From NCBI RefSeq assembly GCF_000190735.1, contig NC_015177.1, positions 1,054,001 through 1,118,000 on the forward strand: DNA of 64,000 nucleotides. The letters run 5' to 3'. The position numbers and the translations under genes are program-made. Below are positions 8,989 through 17,358 of the stretch, one piece after another. The notes under the pieces were generated by a model that saw only the letters and a list, made by a program, of their open reading frames with translations, was not told where the DNA came from and ran no database searches. Each line of letters opens with the position of its first letter. Positions within the stretch are counted from its first letter, which is position 1. This stretch comes from Pseudopedobacter saltans DSM 12145 (GTDB taxonomy: Bacteria; Bacteroidota; Bacteroidia; Sphingobacteriales; Sphingobacteriaceae).

Positions 8989-11136
8989 ATGAAAAAAATT
9001 ACATCGATATATCTTTGGCTGTTACTGCTTGTATTATCGTTTATTCTTTTCTTTCTGCTTATCAGTTTGGCCAAGAGAAAAATGGCTACCACCAGGTTCG
9101 AGCAGAATTTTGTTGAATTTAAAAGAAATGATAAGTACGCTTCACTTATTGATAGTAGTTTTTATCAGTTATTAAAGATTGAAAATAATCTTCAGCTTTT
9201 TGCCATTACAAAAAGAGAGGATTATTATGGTCACTACCTAAGATCACTGGATAAAATGAATATCTGGATAGATAGTCTGGATAATTATCTGAATGACCAA
9301 AATCAGATTAATAATGGATTAGATAGTTTAATGAGGCAAAAAATTAATAGAATGAGAGTCTTTATTTCACTAAAGACTTTAAATGATTCTTTAATCAATT
9401 ACGCTGATAAACTTCAGGAGGCAGTAAATGTATATGAGGTAAGACCTAAGTTGTCTCCGGCGGAAATAAAGCAGCTAGAATCGGTTTATGTAACCTCGAC
9501 TACTAATATTATTCCAGTAAAGACAAACAAAAAGCTGCTTGGGAGGATTAAGGACGCAATTTATAATAGAGAATTGGACTTTGATACACTTAAAAATAGT
9601 GATATAAAGGCAAATATAGATTCGGATGAGGCTTGGGCAAATAGAGCAAAACAAGCCGAAAACATCAAGAAATATAATCTAGTATTAAATAGCGTGTTAG
9701 ATAGATTGGTAGACAACCACAAAAAGCTACAGGCACAACAAATCGACCTGTTTATTAACAACAATCAGTTATTATCTAAGCTAAAAGAAACAGTTAAGAC
9801 TTTAAAAAGCTTAGATACAGAGCGATATAATACCGAAAAATTAAAGAACGAAACCAAAAAGAGTCTAGATATTATCGATAAATTTTACGAGAATGTCCTG
9901 TTAATCAGTGTTATTTTAGTACTCATCATTCTATTGAATATATGGTCTTTGTATAAGAATGAGAAGAAACTAAAAAAAGCAAAAGAAGTTGCAATAAGGC
10001 AAACGAAGATAAAAACTGATTTTCTTGCACATATGAGTCATGAAATCAGGACGCCATTGAATTCTATACTTGGTTTTTCTGAACAGTTGGAAAAAAGTGA
10101 TTTGTCGGGCGAGCAAAGGAAGCAATTGGTATCTGTGCAAAGCGCGTCGCAAATCTTACTGTCGATAGTTAATGATATTTTGGATTTATCCAAGTTAGAG
10201 ACAGGTAAATTAAATATCCAAAGCTTTCCGTTTTTTCCCCGAAAAACGATAGAAGACATTGTTTCTACGTTAAAAATCCATGCGGACAAAAAGCATCTAG
10301 ATCTTTTGGTAAATTATCATTTCGATCAGCATATTCAATTAAACGGAGATGAATACAGACTAAAACAGGTTGTTATCAATTTGGTAACCAATGCCATTAA
10401 ATTTACCAAGAGTGGTTCGGTAACGATCAATGCCGCAATTAATGAGCATTGTGTTATGCGGATAGAAGTTGTAGATACGGGAATTGGTATAGATAAAGAA
10501 AATCTGAAAATGGTTTTTGATGAGTTTACTCAAATCCTTAATAAAAGCGATAATAACAGACACAATGGAACCGGGTTAGGCTTAGCGATTTGTAAGAAAA
10601 TTATACAATCTCAACGCGGTTTTATAGAGGTAGAAAGTGAAATCGGAAAAGGATCTAAGTTCTTTTTTGAGATCCCTTATAGCAATTGTAAAGAAGTTGT
10701 GCAAACAAAAGAAACGGAATCTAAAATAACGAAAATCATAAATCCTATGGAGAATAATCAACTTCTGGACAAAAGAATATTGGTAGCTGATGACAATCTA
10801 ATGAATATAATGTTGTTAAAAGCTATTTTTAAAAAATGGGGGGTTACTTTTGATGAAGCGAGAGATGGTTTAGAGGCACTGGAACTTTTCAAGGTCAGAG
10901 AATACGATATCCTATTAACAGATATACAAATGCCTAATCTAGACGGGGTCGAACTGGCCAAAGAAATCAGAAGTTATCCGGAAAAAGAGAAAGCAAAGAT
11001 GCCTATAGTAGCGATAACAGCTAATTCCATGGAAGACAACGTTTTTATTTTCAAAAAGGCAGGTATCGACGGTTGTTTGGTTAAGCCATTTAAAGAAGAG
11101 ACACTTTACTCTAAAATTCTTGAACATCTTAATTAG
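8989..11136 (+). CDS. Hybrid sensor histidine kinase/response regulator
   Basis: 715 residues. Two membrane segments (about 6-26 and 303-321) enclose a long helical, presumably periplasmic, sensor region. The HisKA box MSHEIRTPLNSILGF puts the phospho-accepting His at 351. The ATPase domain has an N box (LVTNAIKFT), DTGIGI and GTGLGL. A C-terminal receiver (about 595-713) has the acidic pocket ADDN, phospho-acceptor Asp645 in LLTDIQMPNLDG, and the KPF lysine. The kinase would phosphorylate its own receiver; no separate DNA-binding partner is adjacent, so output is unknown. Monocistronic. Confidence 0.94.
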   Translation: MKKITSIYLWLLLLVLSFILFFLLISLAKRKMATTRFEQNFVEFKRNDKYASLIDSSFYQLLKIENNLQLFAITKREDYYGHYLRSLDKMNIWIDSLDNYLNDQNQINNGLDSLMRQKINRMRVFISLKTLNDSLINYADKLQEAVNVYEVRPKLSPAEIKQLESVYVTSTTNIIPVKTNKKLLGRIKDAIYNRELDFDTLKNSDIKANIDSDEAWANRAKQAENIKKYNLVLNSVLDRLVDNHKKLQAQQIDLFINNNQLLSKLKETVKTLKSLDTERYNTEKLKNETKKSLDIIDKFYENVLLISVILVLIILLNIWSLYKNEKKLKKAKEVAIRQTKIKTDFLAHMSHEIRTPLNSILGFSEQLEKSDLSGEQRKQLVSVQSASQILLSIVNDILDLSKLETGKLNIQSFPFFPRKTIEDIVSTLKIHADKKHLDLLVNYHFDQHIQLNGDEYRLKQVVINLVTNAIKFTKSGSVTINAAINEHCVMRIEVVDTGIGIDKENLKMVFDEFTQILNKSDNNRHNGTGLGLAICKKIIQSQRGFIEVESEIGKGSKFFFEIPYSNCKEVVQTKETESKITKIINPMENNQLLDKRILVADDNLMNIMLLKAIFKKWGVTFDEARDGLEALELFKVREYDILLTDIQMPNLDGVELAKEIRSYPEKEKAKMPIVAITANSMEDNVFIFKKAGIDGCLVKPFKEETLYSKILEHLN

Positions 11137-11199
11137 TTTAGAATAATTCTAATTAAGATAACATTATTGATATATTGCCCGTCTAGACTTATCGTTTCG

Positions 11200-11207
11200 T
11201 ATTTTTG
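11200..11207 (+). promoter_or_regulatory. Candidate Bacteroidota -7 box for ccmE
   Basis: TATTTTTG matches TAnnTTTG exactly and lies 32 bases before the ccmE start. A TTG about 22 bases upstream is a possible -33 element, slightly further than usual. Confidence 0.45.
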
Positions 11208-11239
11208 TAATTGATTAAATTTAAATACTTCGATATTTT

Positions 11240-11641
11240 ATGAAAAGGAGTTCGATTATCGGGATAGTTATTATAGCAATAGCTATAGGTGTAATAATGA
11301 GTACTTATGCAGACAGTAGTACTTATGGAACTTTTTCCGACGCACAAGAAACTCAAAAGGAGTTACATGTTGTTGGTAAACTGCAATTGAACAAAGAAAT
11401 GGTCTATAACCCACAGGTAGACGCCAATTACTTCTCTTTCTATATGGTTGATAATAAAGGAAAAGAGTGTAAAGTGGTGTTCTCAGGAAGCAAACCACAG
11501 GATTTTGAACGTTCAGAACAAATCGTTTTAACAGGACAGATGGTTGGCGAGAGTTTTCAAGCTAACAAAATACTAATGAAATGTCCATCTAAATACACAG
11601 AAGACAAGGTAGAAATCAGGGAAGTTAAAGCCGCTAGCTAA
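11240..11641 (+). CDS. ccmE: Cytochrome c maturation protein CcmE, CX3Y type
   Basis: 133 residues: one N-terminal membrane anchor (5-22) followed by a small OB-fold domain. CcmE is the periplasmic heme chaperone that receives heme and passes it to CcmF. The usual heme-binding motif is HxxxY; here the equivalent place reads C115-PSK-Y119, so a cysteine replaces the histidine, as known for a minority CX3Y class. The gene is 7 bases upstream of ccmF and surely co-transcribed. No ccmA, B, C or H gene is in the window. Confidence 0.88.
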   Translation: MKRSSIIGIVIIAIAIGVIMSTYADSSTYGTFSDAQETQKELHVVGKLQLNKEMVYNPQVDANYFSFYMVDNKGKECKVVFSGSKPQDFERSEQIVLTGQMVGESFQANKILMKCPSKYTEDKVEIREVKAAS

Positions 11642-11648
11642 ATTTTAA

Positions 11649-14084
11649 ATGGATACACAATTTGTAGGTGAACACCTATTACCAGGTAAACTGGGTCAGT
11701 TCTTTATTATACTTTCTTTCGGGACGTCGCTATTATCATTAATTAGCTACTTTTTTGCCACTACAAAAAATGATGCCTCCTGGGGTAAAATCGGCCGTAT
11801 CAGTTTCTTAATAAACGGAGTTGCTATTGTTGGTATTGGAGCCTGTCTCTTCTATATTATTTATAATCACTATTTCGAATATCATTACGCCTGGGCACAT
11901 TCATCCACAACCTTGCCTGTTTATTACATTATTTCCAGTTTCTGGGAAGGACAAGAGGGAAGTTTCTGGCTTTGGGCTTTTTGGCAGGTCGTTTTAGGCT
12001 TTGTATTAATTTTCAAAGCAAAATCCTGGGAAAATTCTGTAATGACTATTATTGCTCTTTCTCAGGCATTCCTTTGTTCTATGCTTATTGGTGTTGAGAT
12101 ATTTGGCGTAAAAATAGGTTCTTCCCCTTTCATTTTATTAAGAAATGCTATGGAAGCCCCAATCTTTGCCAGAGCGGATTACTTGTCATTAATTGCCGAC
12201 GGAAATGGGCTAAATCCATTATTGCAAAATTACTGGATGGTTATTCATCCACCAACGCTATTTCTAGGTTTTGCAGCAATGATTGTTCCTTTTGCTTATG
12301 CTATTGCAGGGCTTTGGACAAAACGATATAAAGAATTAGTAAGTTATGCGTTGCCATGGTCTCTGTTTGCGGTGGTAGTATTAGGTACAGGTATAATCAT
12401 GGGGTCTTTTTGGGCTTATGAAGCACTTAACTTTGGTGGCTTCTGGGCATGGGATCCGGTGGAAAATGCCTCTGTTATTCCTTGGTTAACTTTAATTGCA
12501 GCAGTTCACGTATTAATTGCTTACAAAAACACAGGACATAGCTATTTTACAGCTTTGTTCTTAATAATAATCAGCTTTGTTCTTGTACTTTATGCGTCTT
12601 TCCTAACGAGAAGTGGTATTTTAGGTGAAACGTCTGTACATGCCTTTACTTCTATGGGAATGGATAATCAGTTATTGATTTTTATGGGAGTATTTACAAT
12701 TATTCCACTTTATCTGATTATTAAAAACTGGAAAAACTTTCCAATTACTAAAAAAGACGAGGAAACTTATTCCAGAGAGTTTTGGTTATTTATAGGAGCA
12801 ATAACATTGTCTGTTTCTTGTATTCAGATTATTGCAACCACATCTATACCTGTTTTTAATAAAATATTTGGGACAGATATTGCCCCGCCAACAGATGTAA
12901 TTCAACATTATAACAAGTGGCAATTGGCATTTTTTGTAGTTGTAGCTGTAGTTTCTGCATTTTCACAGTTCCTTAAATACAAAAGAACAGAAGTTAAAAG
13001 GTTCTATATCAGTATTTCAGTTTCGGCATTTGTATCTGTATTATTAACTGGAGTTTTCGTTTATATAACAGATGTTTACCATAATTTAGGTTATATATTG
13101 TTGGTTTGGGCAGCGGTATTTTCTATAATTTGTAATGGTAAAATTCTTGGAGAGGCGGTTAAAGGTAAATGGAAATTAGCCGGTTCATCAATAGCACATA
13201 TTGGATTTGGAATGTTGCTTATTGGAGCATTGGTTGCGGCAGCTACAAGCAGTGTAGTTTCCGTAAATAATACGGGTATAGGCTATGGCGACGAATTTGC
13301 TAAAAACAATAATCCACGAGAGAATATCATCCTTTATAAAAATGATCCTATTAAAATGGATAAGTATACAGTTACTTATCTGGGAGATTCAACCTCTGGA
13401 GTGAATACCTATTATAGGGTGAATTATAAGGTTTTGGATGAAAAAGGAAATATTAAAGAAAACTTTAATCTGTATCCACATGCGCAACAAAACGCCAAAA
13501 TGAGACAGATTGTTGCTTCGCCAGACACCAAACATTACTTATTGCATGATATTTATACGCATGTGAGCAGTGTTCCTCTGAAAGAAGAAGAACATACACA
13601 TGATGAACATAGCGACCATTCAGAGGATGATCATTATGAAGAACCGGTCCCTCACGAAGTTTCTGTTGGAGATACTATTAGATTGCGGGAGTCTAAAGTT
13701 GTTGTAAAAGATATCAATAGAAACGCAACTATCCAAAATATTCCTTTAAGTAAAGAGGATGTGGCTATAGGAATGAAACTTGAAGTTATTACAGATCATG
13801 CATCTTACTACGCTGAACCTATTTTCTTAATTAAGGGAAATACAAAATTAGATTTTGGTAAAAAAGTAGATGAAGCTGGACTTAAATTAAGATTCACTAA
13901 TATTTTGCCACAAAAAGATAAACTGGAATTAACAATTTATCAAAAACCAAAAGAAGACAAGAAAGATTGGATTGTAATGAAAGCAGTAATGTTCCCTTAC
14001 ATCAATCTTTTTTGGGGTGGTACAATAATTATGGTTATTGGATTCATTATTTCTATCTTTAGAAGATCTAAAGAGTTGAAATAA
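11649..14084 (+). CDS. ccmF: Cytochrome c-type biogenesis protein CcmF
   Basis: 811 residues, many membrane segments, and the WWD heme-handling motif GGFWAWDPVENASVIPWL (about residues 263-280). CcmF is the inner-membrane heme lyase/heme-ligation subunit that attaches heme from CcmE to apocytochrome c. The C-terminal third is a large soluble loop with an acidic His-rich stretch (HTHDEHSDHSEDDHYEEP), then a last membrane segment. The His-rich loop is not part of the classical motif and could bind metal. Co-transcribed with ccmE. Confidence 0.93.
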   Translation: MDTQFVGEHLLPGKLGQFFIILSFGTSLLSLISYFFATTKNDASWGKIGRISFLINGVAIVGIGACLFYIIYNHYFEYHYAWAHSSTTLPVYYIISSFWEGQEGSFWLWAFWQVVLGFVLIFKAKSWENSVMTIIALSQAFLCSMLIGVEIFGVKIGSSPFILLRNAMEAPIFARADYLSLIADGNGLNPLLQNYWMVIHPPTLFLGFAAMIVPFAYAIAGLWTKRYKELVSYALPWSLFAVVVLGTGIIMGSFWAYEALNFGGFWAWDPVENASVIPWLTLIAAVHVLIAYKNTGHSYFTALFLIIISFVLVLYASFLTRSGILGETSVHAFTSMGMDNQLLIFMGVFTIIPLYLIIKNWKNFPITKKDEETYSREFWLFIGAITLSVSCIQIIATTSIPVFNKIFGTDIAPPTDVIQHYNKWQLAFFVVVAVVSAFSQFLKYKRTEVKRFYISISVSAFVSVLLTGVFVYITDVYHNLGYILLVWAAVFSIICNGKILGEAVKGKWKLAGSSIAHIGFGMLLIGALVAAATSSVVSVNNTGIGYGDEFAKNNNPRENIILYKNDPIKMDKYTVTYLGDSTSGVNTYYRVNYKVLDEKGNIKENFNLYPHAQQNAKMRQIVASPDTKHYLLHDIYTHVSSVPLKEEEHTHDEHSDHSEDDHYEEPVPHEVSVGDTIRLRESKVVVKDINRNATIQNIPLSKEDVAIGMKLEVITDHASYYAEPIFLIKGNTKLDFGKKVDEAGLKLRFTNILPQKDKLELTIYQKPKEDKKDWIVMKAVMFPYINLFWGGTIIMVIGFIISIFRRSKELK

Positions 14085-14093
14085 GAATTATTT

Positions 14094-14873
14094 ATGAACG
14101 TAGCCATTTTAGGTGCAGGGAATGTAGCCTGGCATTTGTCCAAAGCTTTTATTATGGCTGGACATCCCGTTAGGCAGATTTGGAATAGAACAGTAGAGAA
14201 GGCAGCCGATCTTTCATTCGAAATAGGGGGCAATTCGATAGCTGATTTAGCTAACCTAAAAGAAGAAATAGATTTAATAGTTATAACTGTAAACGATGAA
14301 GCTATAGAAAAAGTAGCTTCATCGTTAAATCCCAAACCACATCAGATTGTTGTACATACATCAGGTTCTACTTCTATAGAAGTGCTTAGACCTTATGCTT
14401 CAAATTGTGGCGTTATATATCCATTACAAACATTTTCAAAAGAGGTTCCGGTAGATTTTTCCAAAATACCGGTTTTTATTGAGGGATCCAATATGGAAAT
14501 AACGAATAAACTCGTTGAAATTTTTAAATGCATCACTTCTAAAGTAGAGTTTGCAAATTCTGCGCAAAGAATGAATCTCCATATATCAGCGGTTTTTGCT
14601 TGTAACTTTACCAATCATTTATATTCTATCGCAGCAGATTTGTTAAGGGAGCATCAGTTAAACTTTGAATATCTTAAACCATTGATATTAGAGACAGCAA
14701 ATAAGGTGATGAATGCCGATCCCGCAGATGTTCAAACTGGTCCTGCGAGAAGGAATGATCAGATTACTATGGATAAGCATTTAGCCATGCTTTCTAATGA
14801 TACTGACAAACAGGAATTATATAGAACAATCAGTCAGCGCATTGTTAAAATGTATCACGACAATCAAGCTTAG
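14094..14873 (+). CDS. Rossmann-fold NADP-binding protein, DUF2520 family
   Basis: 259 residues. The N-terminus has the dinucleotide-binding pattern GAGNVAWHL, like F420/NADP oxidoreductases and pyrroline-5-carboxylate reductase. The C-terminal helical half, with SAQRMNLHISAVFACNFTNHL and GPARRND, matches the DUF2520 dimerisation domain. The reaction is unknown. It begins 9 bases after ccmF, so is likely transcribed with it. Confidence 0.85.
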   Translation: MNVAILGAGNVAWHLSKAFIMAGHPVRQIWNRTVEKAADLSFEIGGNSIADLANLKEEIDLIVITVNDEAIEKVASSLNPKPHQIVVHTSGSTSIEVLRPYASNCGVIYPLQTFSKEVPVDFSKIPVFIEGSNMEITNKLVEIFKCITSKVEFANSAQRMNLHISAVFACNFTNHLYSIAADLLREHQLNFEYLKPLILETANKVMNADPADVQTGPARRNDQITMDKHLAMLSNDTDKQELYRTISQRIVKMYHDNQA

Positions 14874-14887
14874 CTTAAATAAATTCT

Positions 14888-14895
14888 TATTTTTG
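14888..14895 (+). promoter_or_regulatory. -7 box immediately before the ferredoxin start
   Basis: TATTTTTG fits TAnnTTTG exactly and ends only 7 bases before the ATG at 14903. If used, transcription would start at or next to the start codon, giving a leaderless or nearly leaderless message. No clear -33 box is seen. Confidence 0.45.
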
Positions 14896-14902
14896 TGTCA
14901 AC

Positions 14903-15235
14903 ATGAATGTTTATAAAGTAAAAATAAATTTCGAAGAAAAAGGACTGGAGCCGAAAGAACTAGATATCGCAGAAGGAGAATCAGTATTGGATGTATGCTT
15001 AGAAAATGGTATCGAACTTCAGCATAATTGCGGTGGAGTTTGTGGCTGCAGTACTTGCCATATATATGTTAATTCGGGAGAAGATAACGTACAGGAAATA
15101 TCAGATAAAGAAGAAGATTTTATAGATAGAGCCGTAAATCCGAGAATTAATTCAAGATTAGGCTGTCAATGTGTAATGATTGACGGTAATATCGAAATAA
15201 CTATTCCAGATCAATCTCAGTTTTTGGGACATTAA
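14903..15235 (+). CDS. fdx: 2Fe-2S ferredoxin, ISC type
   Basis: 110 residues with an adrenodoxin/Isc-type pattern: Cys43-x5-Cys49-x2-Cys52 and Cys88, with extra Cys47 and Cys90. Acidic, as expected of an electron carrier. ISC ferredoxins give electrons for sulfur reduction during cluster assembly on IscU. The next gene, 13 bases on, is iscX, which supports an iron-sulfur role even though iscS/U/A/hscBA are not here. Confidence 0.92.
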   Translation: MNVYKVKINFEEKGLEPKELDIAEGESVLDVCLENGIELQHNCGGVCGCSTCHIYVNSGEDNVQEISDKEEDFIDRAVNPRINSRLGCQCVMIDGNIEITIPDQSQFLGH

Positions 15236-15248
15236 TAAATTTATTTAG

Positions 15249-15491
15249 ATGAACAACGACAAGTTTGCATTGCCAATTCATTGGAATGACTATGAAGACA
15301 TTGCTATGGGTTTATACGAGAAGTTTGGAGATGATTTTAACGAATCAAAAATATATCGTATAAGATTTACAGATTTAATGGGTTGGGTTTTAGAACTCCC
15401 TAATTTTGCCGGAACAAAAGAAGAATGTAACGAAGGCCATTTAGAGCAAATCCAATCATCCTGGGTTTACGAATGGAGAGATAATCAATAA
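15249..15491 (+). CDS. iscX: Fe-S cluster assembly protein IscX
   Basis: 80 residues, acidic, with the IscX pattern: HWNDYEDIAMGLYEKFGDDF, then a central segment with FTDLMGWVLELPNF, and a tail rich in Glu and Trp. IscX binds IscS and iron and tunes cluster assembly. It is directly after the ferredoxin gene, a pairing also seen at the end of classical isc operons. Confidence 0.88.
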   Translation: MNNDKFALPIHWNDYEDIAMGLYEKFGDDFNESKIYRIRFTDLMGWVLELPNFAGTKEECNEGHLEQIQSSWVYEWRDNQ

Positions 15492-15511
15492 TAATTAAAC
15501 ACAAAGTAAAC

Positions 15512-16042
15512 ATGCTTCAAAAACTCAAGCATATTCGTACGTTTATATTTGATGTGGATGGAGTATTGACCAACGGAACTGTCTTAGTTACCGAGAACGG
15601 AGAACAGCTAAGACAGTTCAATATAAAAGATGGCTATGCACTACAACTGGCTATCAAAAAAGGCTATAAAATAGTAGTTATTTCTGGTGCAAAATCGCAG
15701 GGAGTCCAAAAGCGTTTATTGGGCTTAGGAATATCCGATATCTATTTAGGCGTTTCAGATAAAATCAATGTATTTAATAATTATCAGCAGGAGCATCAAT
15801 TAGATACTTCGCAAATGGTGTATGTTGGAGACGATATTCCTGACTTGCAGGTAATGCGTTTAGCTGGTCTGGCGGTTTGCCCTAAAGATGCGGTTGACGA
15901 AATAAAGGAAATCTCCCATTATATTTCCCCAAAAAATGGAGGAGAAGGAGTCGCCAGAGATATCATTGAAAAGGTAATGAAAATACAGGGCAAGTGGAAT
16001 GATACTAATCCCGATGCCCATGATGGATCTCTTTCAGTTTAA
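15512..16042 (+). CDS. kdsC: HAD hydrolase, KDO 8-phosphate phosphatase (KdsC) type
   Basis: 176 residues without a cap domain. HAD motif I is DVDGVLTNG with the two aspartates at 14 and 16; motif II is VISGAKS; motif IV is VGDDIPDL. This is the tetrameric C0-type HAD of the KdsC family, which makes KDO for lipopolysaccharide. Its stop codon overlaps that of the convergent cupin gene by 3 bases. KdsC is the best fit; related sugar-phosphate phosphatases cannot be excluded. Confidence 0.85.
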   Translation: MLQKLKHIRTFIFDVDGVLTNGTVLVTENGEQLRQFNIKDGYALQLAIKKGYKIVVISGAKSQGVQKRLLGLGISDIYLGVSDKINVFNNYQQEHQLDTSQMVYVGDDIPDLQVMRLAGLAVCPKDAVDEIKEISHYISPKNGGEGVARDIIEKVMKIQGKWNDTNPDAHDGSLSV

Positions 16043-16458
16043 TGTTTGTCATAAACAATAATTAAAACCAAATCCTGCTTAGTTTTATTGGTAATTCCAT
16101 GCCAGCTACCGGTTCTGGTTAAAATAGCGTCACCATCTTTTACATTGTATATCTTATCATTAAGCTTCATTTCTCCGTTTCCGCTTAATACATAATAGAC
16201 TTCGTCTTCTTTTTGCTGATGGTAACCAATAGCAGCTCCGGGTTTTAAAACACGTTTTCTAAATGCAGTTTTATAATCTTTTACATCTGAAAAAAAACTA
16301 TAACCGATTGATTCGCCACCTCCTTTATGCGGACCAGGTTGCTCTTTGCCTATGTTCTTTTCGTTTTCAATAATATATTTTTGCGGATCAAATTCCTGAG
16401 CGTTAGCAAAAGCTCCAAAGGATGTAAATATCCCAAAAACTAAAAGATGCTTTTTCAT
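16039..16458 (-). CDS. Secreted cupin-domain protein
   Basis: 139 residues from the ATG at 16458, chosen over a GTG three codons upstream because it begins the signal peptide (cleaved after ANAQ). The cupin core is seen as KPGAAIGYHQQKEDEVYYVLSG (GxxxxxHxHxxxE-like, partly degenerate) and GDAILTRTGSWHGITN. Cupins of this type bind a metal and a small ligand; no function can be assigned. Convergent with the KdsC gene, stops overlapping. Confidence 0.8.
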   Translation of the reverse strand: MKKHLLVFGIFTSFGAFANAQEFDPQKYIIENEKNIGKEQPGPHKGGGESIGYSFFSDVKDYKTAFRKRVLKPGAAIGYHQQKEDEVYYVLSGNGEMKLNDKIYNVKDGDAILTRTGSWHGITNKTKQDLVLIIVYDKH

Positions 16459-16517
16459 TTTTATCACACTAGCTATTCAAATTATTTTCAACTCTACACT
16501 TTTAAATTTCTACTTAA

Positions 16518-17165
16518 TTATGAAAGTATCTCCGCTATCTCCAGAAATCCGTTTTCTCTGGCTAAATCTGCGGGCTTTTTTCCATCTTCATTTTTAGCAT
16601 CTACGGAAGCACCTTTTTCGAGCAAAAGAATAATCAATTCGATATTTCCGTTTTTTGCAGCGCTATGCAAAGGTGTAATGCCCGCTTTTTGAGAAATATT
16701 AACTCGAGCACCATTTTCAATAAGCATTTTAGAAATGTTATTGAAATTTCCAGCAATGGCGGAGTGTAAAGGAAAAACCCGAAATTCGTTATCAGACGGA
16801 AGGTTTACATCCGCACCTTTTAAAACAAGATATCGTGAAATTTCTTCATTACCGAAATGACTGGCAAGACCTAGACCAGTATAACCATTGTCATAATATT
16901 GATTCACAATCTCTGGATTATTATAGATATAGTGCGCTACTTCTTCAAACTTATTTGCAGAACAAGCTTCAAAAAAATCTACTTCTGTCTTAGCTTGCGT
17001 AAGTAATTCGGTAATTTTGTGCTTACCATAATAGCAACTTAATATCAACGGAGACACATTGAAACTAGTATTAACTTTCAAAGCCTCTGGGTGCGAAGCG
17101 ATAAAGGCTTTTATAGAATCCACATCAGCTTCGGCTATTAATTGTTCTAATTGGTTATACGGCAT
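16518..17165 (-). CDS. Ankyrin repeat protein
   Basis: 215 residues, no signal peptide. At least five ankyrin repeats can be seen, with the last three clearest (NGYTGLGLASHFGNEEISRY, then the EFRVFPLHSAIAGN unit and the AGITPLHSAAKNGNIELI unit). A cytoplasmic protein-binding scaffold; partner unknown. No operon partner. Confidence 0.9.
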   Translation of the reverse strand: MPYNQLEQLIAEADVDSIKAFIASHPEALKVNTSFNVSPLILSCYYGKHKITELLTQAKTEVDFFEACSANKFEEVAHYIYNNPEIVNQYYDNGYTGLGLASHFGNEEISRYLVLKGADVNLPSDNEFRVFPLHSAIAGNFNNISKMLIENGARVNISQKAGITPLHSAAKNGNIELIILLLEKGASVDAKNEDGKKPADLARENGFLEIAEILS

Positions 17166-17330
17166 TTTTACGATTTAAATAATAATATTAAAGCATTAAT
17201 TCTTAACTTCCAACAAATAAGTGAATTTTTAAAAGGATAGTTTTTAACAAAAGAGACTTTAGAAGCTAAAAAGCTTATTTTCAATTCAACTATAAAATGC
17301 ATTTACTGCTGGAGTAATTGCCAAATATGA

Positions 17331-17338
17331 TAAATTTG
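17331..17338 (+). promoter_or_regulatory. Candidate -7 box for ftsK
   Basis: TAAATTTG matches TAnnTTTG and lies 20 bases before the ftsK start; no convincing -33 box. The 17166-17358 gap holds the divergent promoters of ftsK and the ankyrin gene and nothing else I can support. Confidence 0.4.
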
Positions 17339-17358
17339 CAGAGGGAAAAAATCGATAT

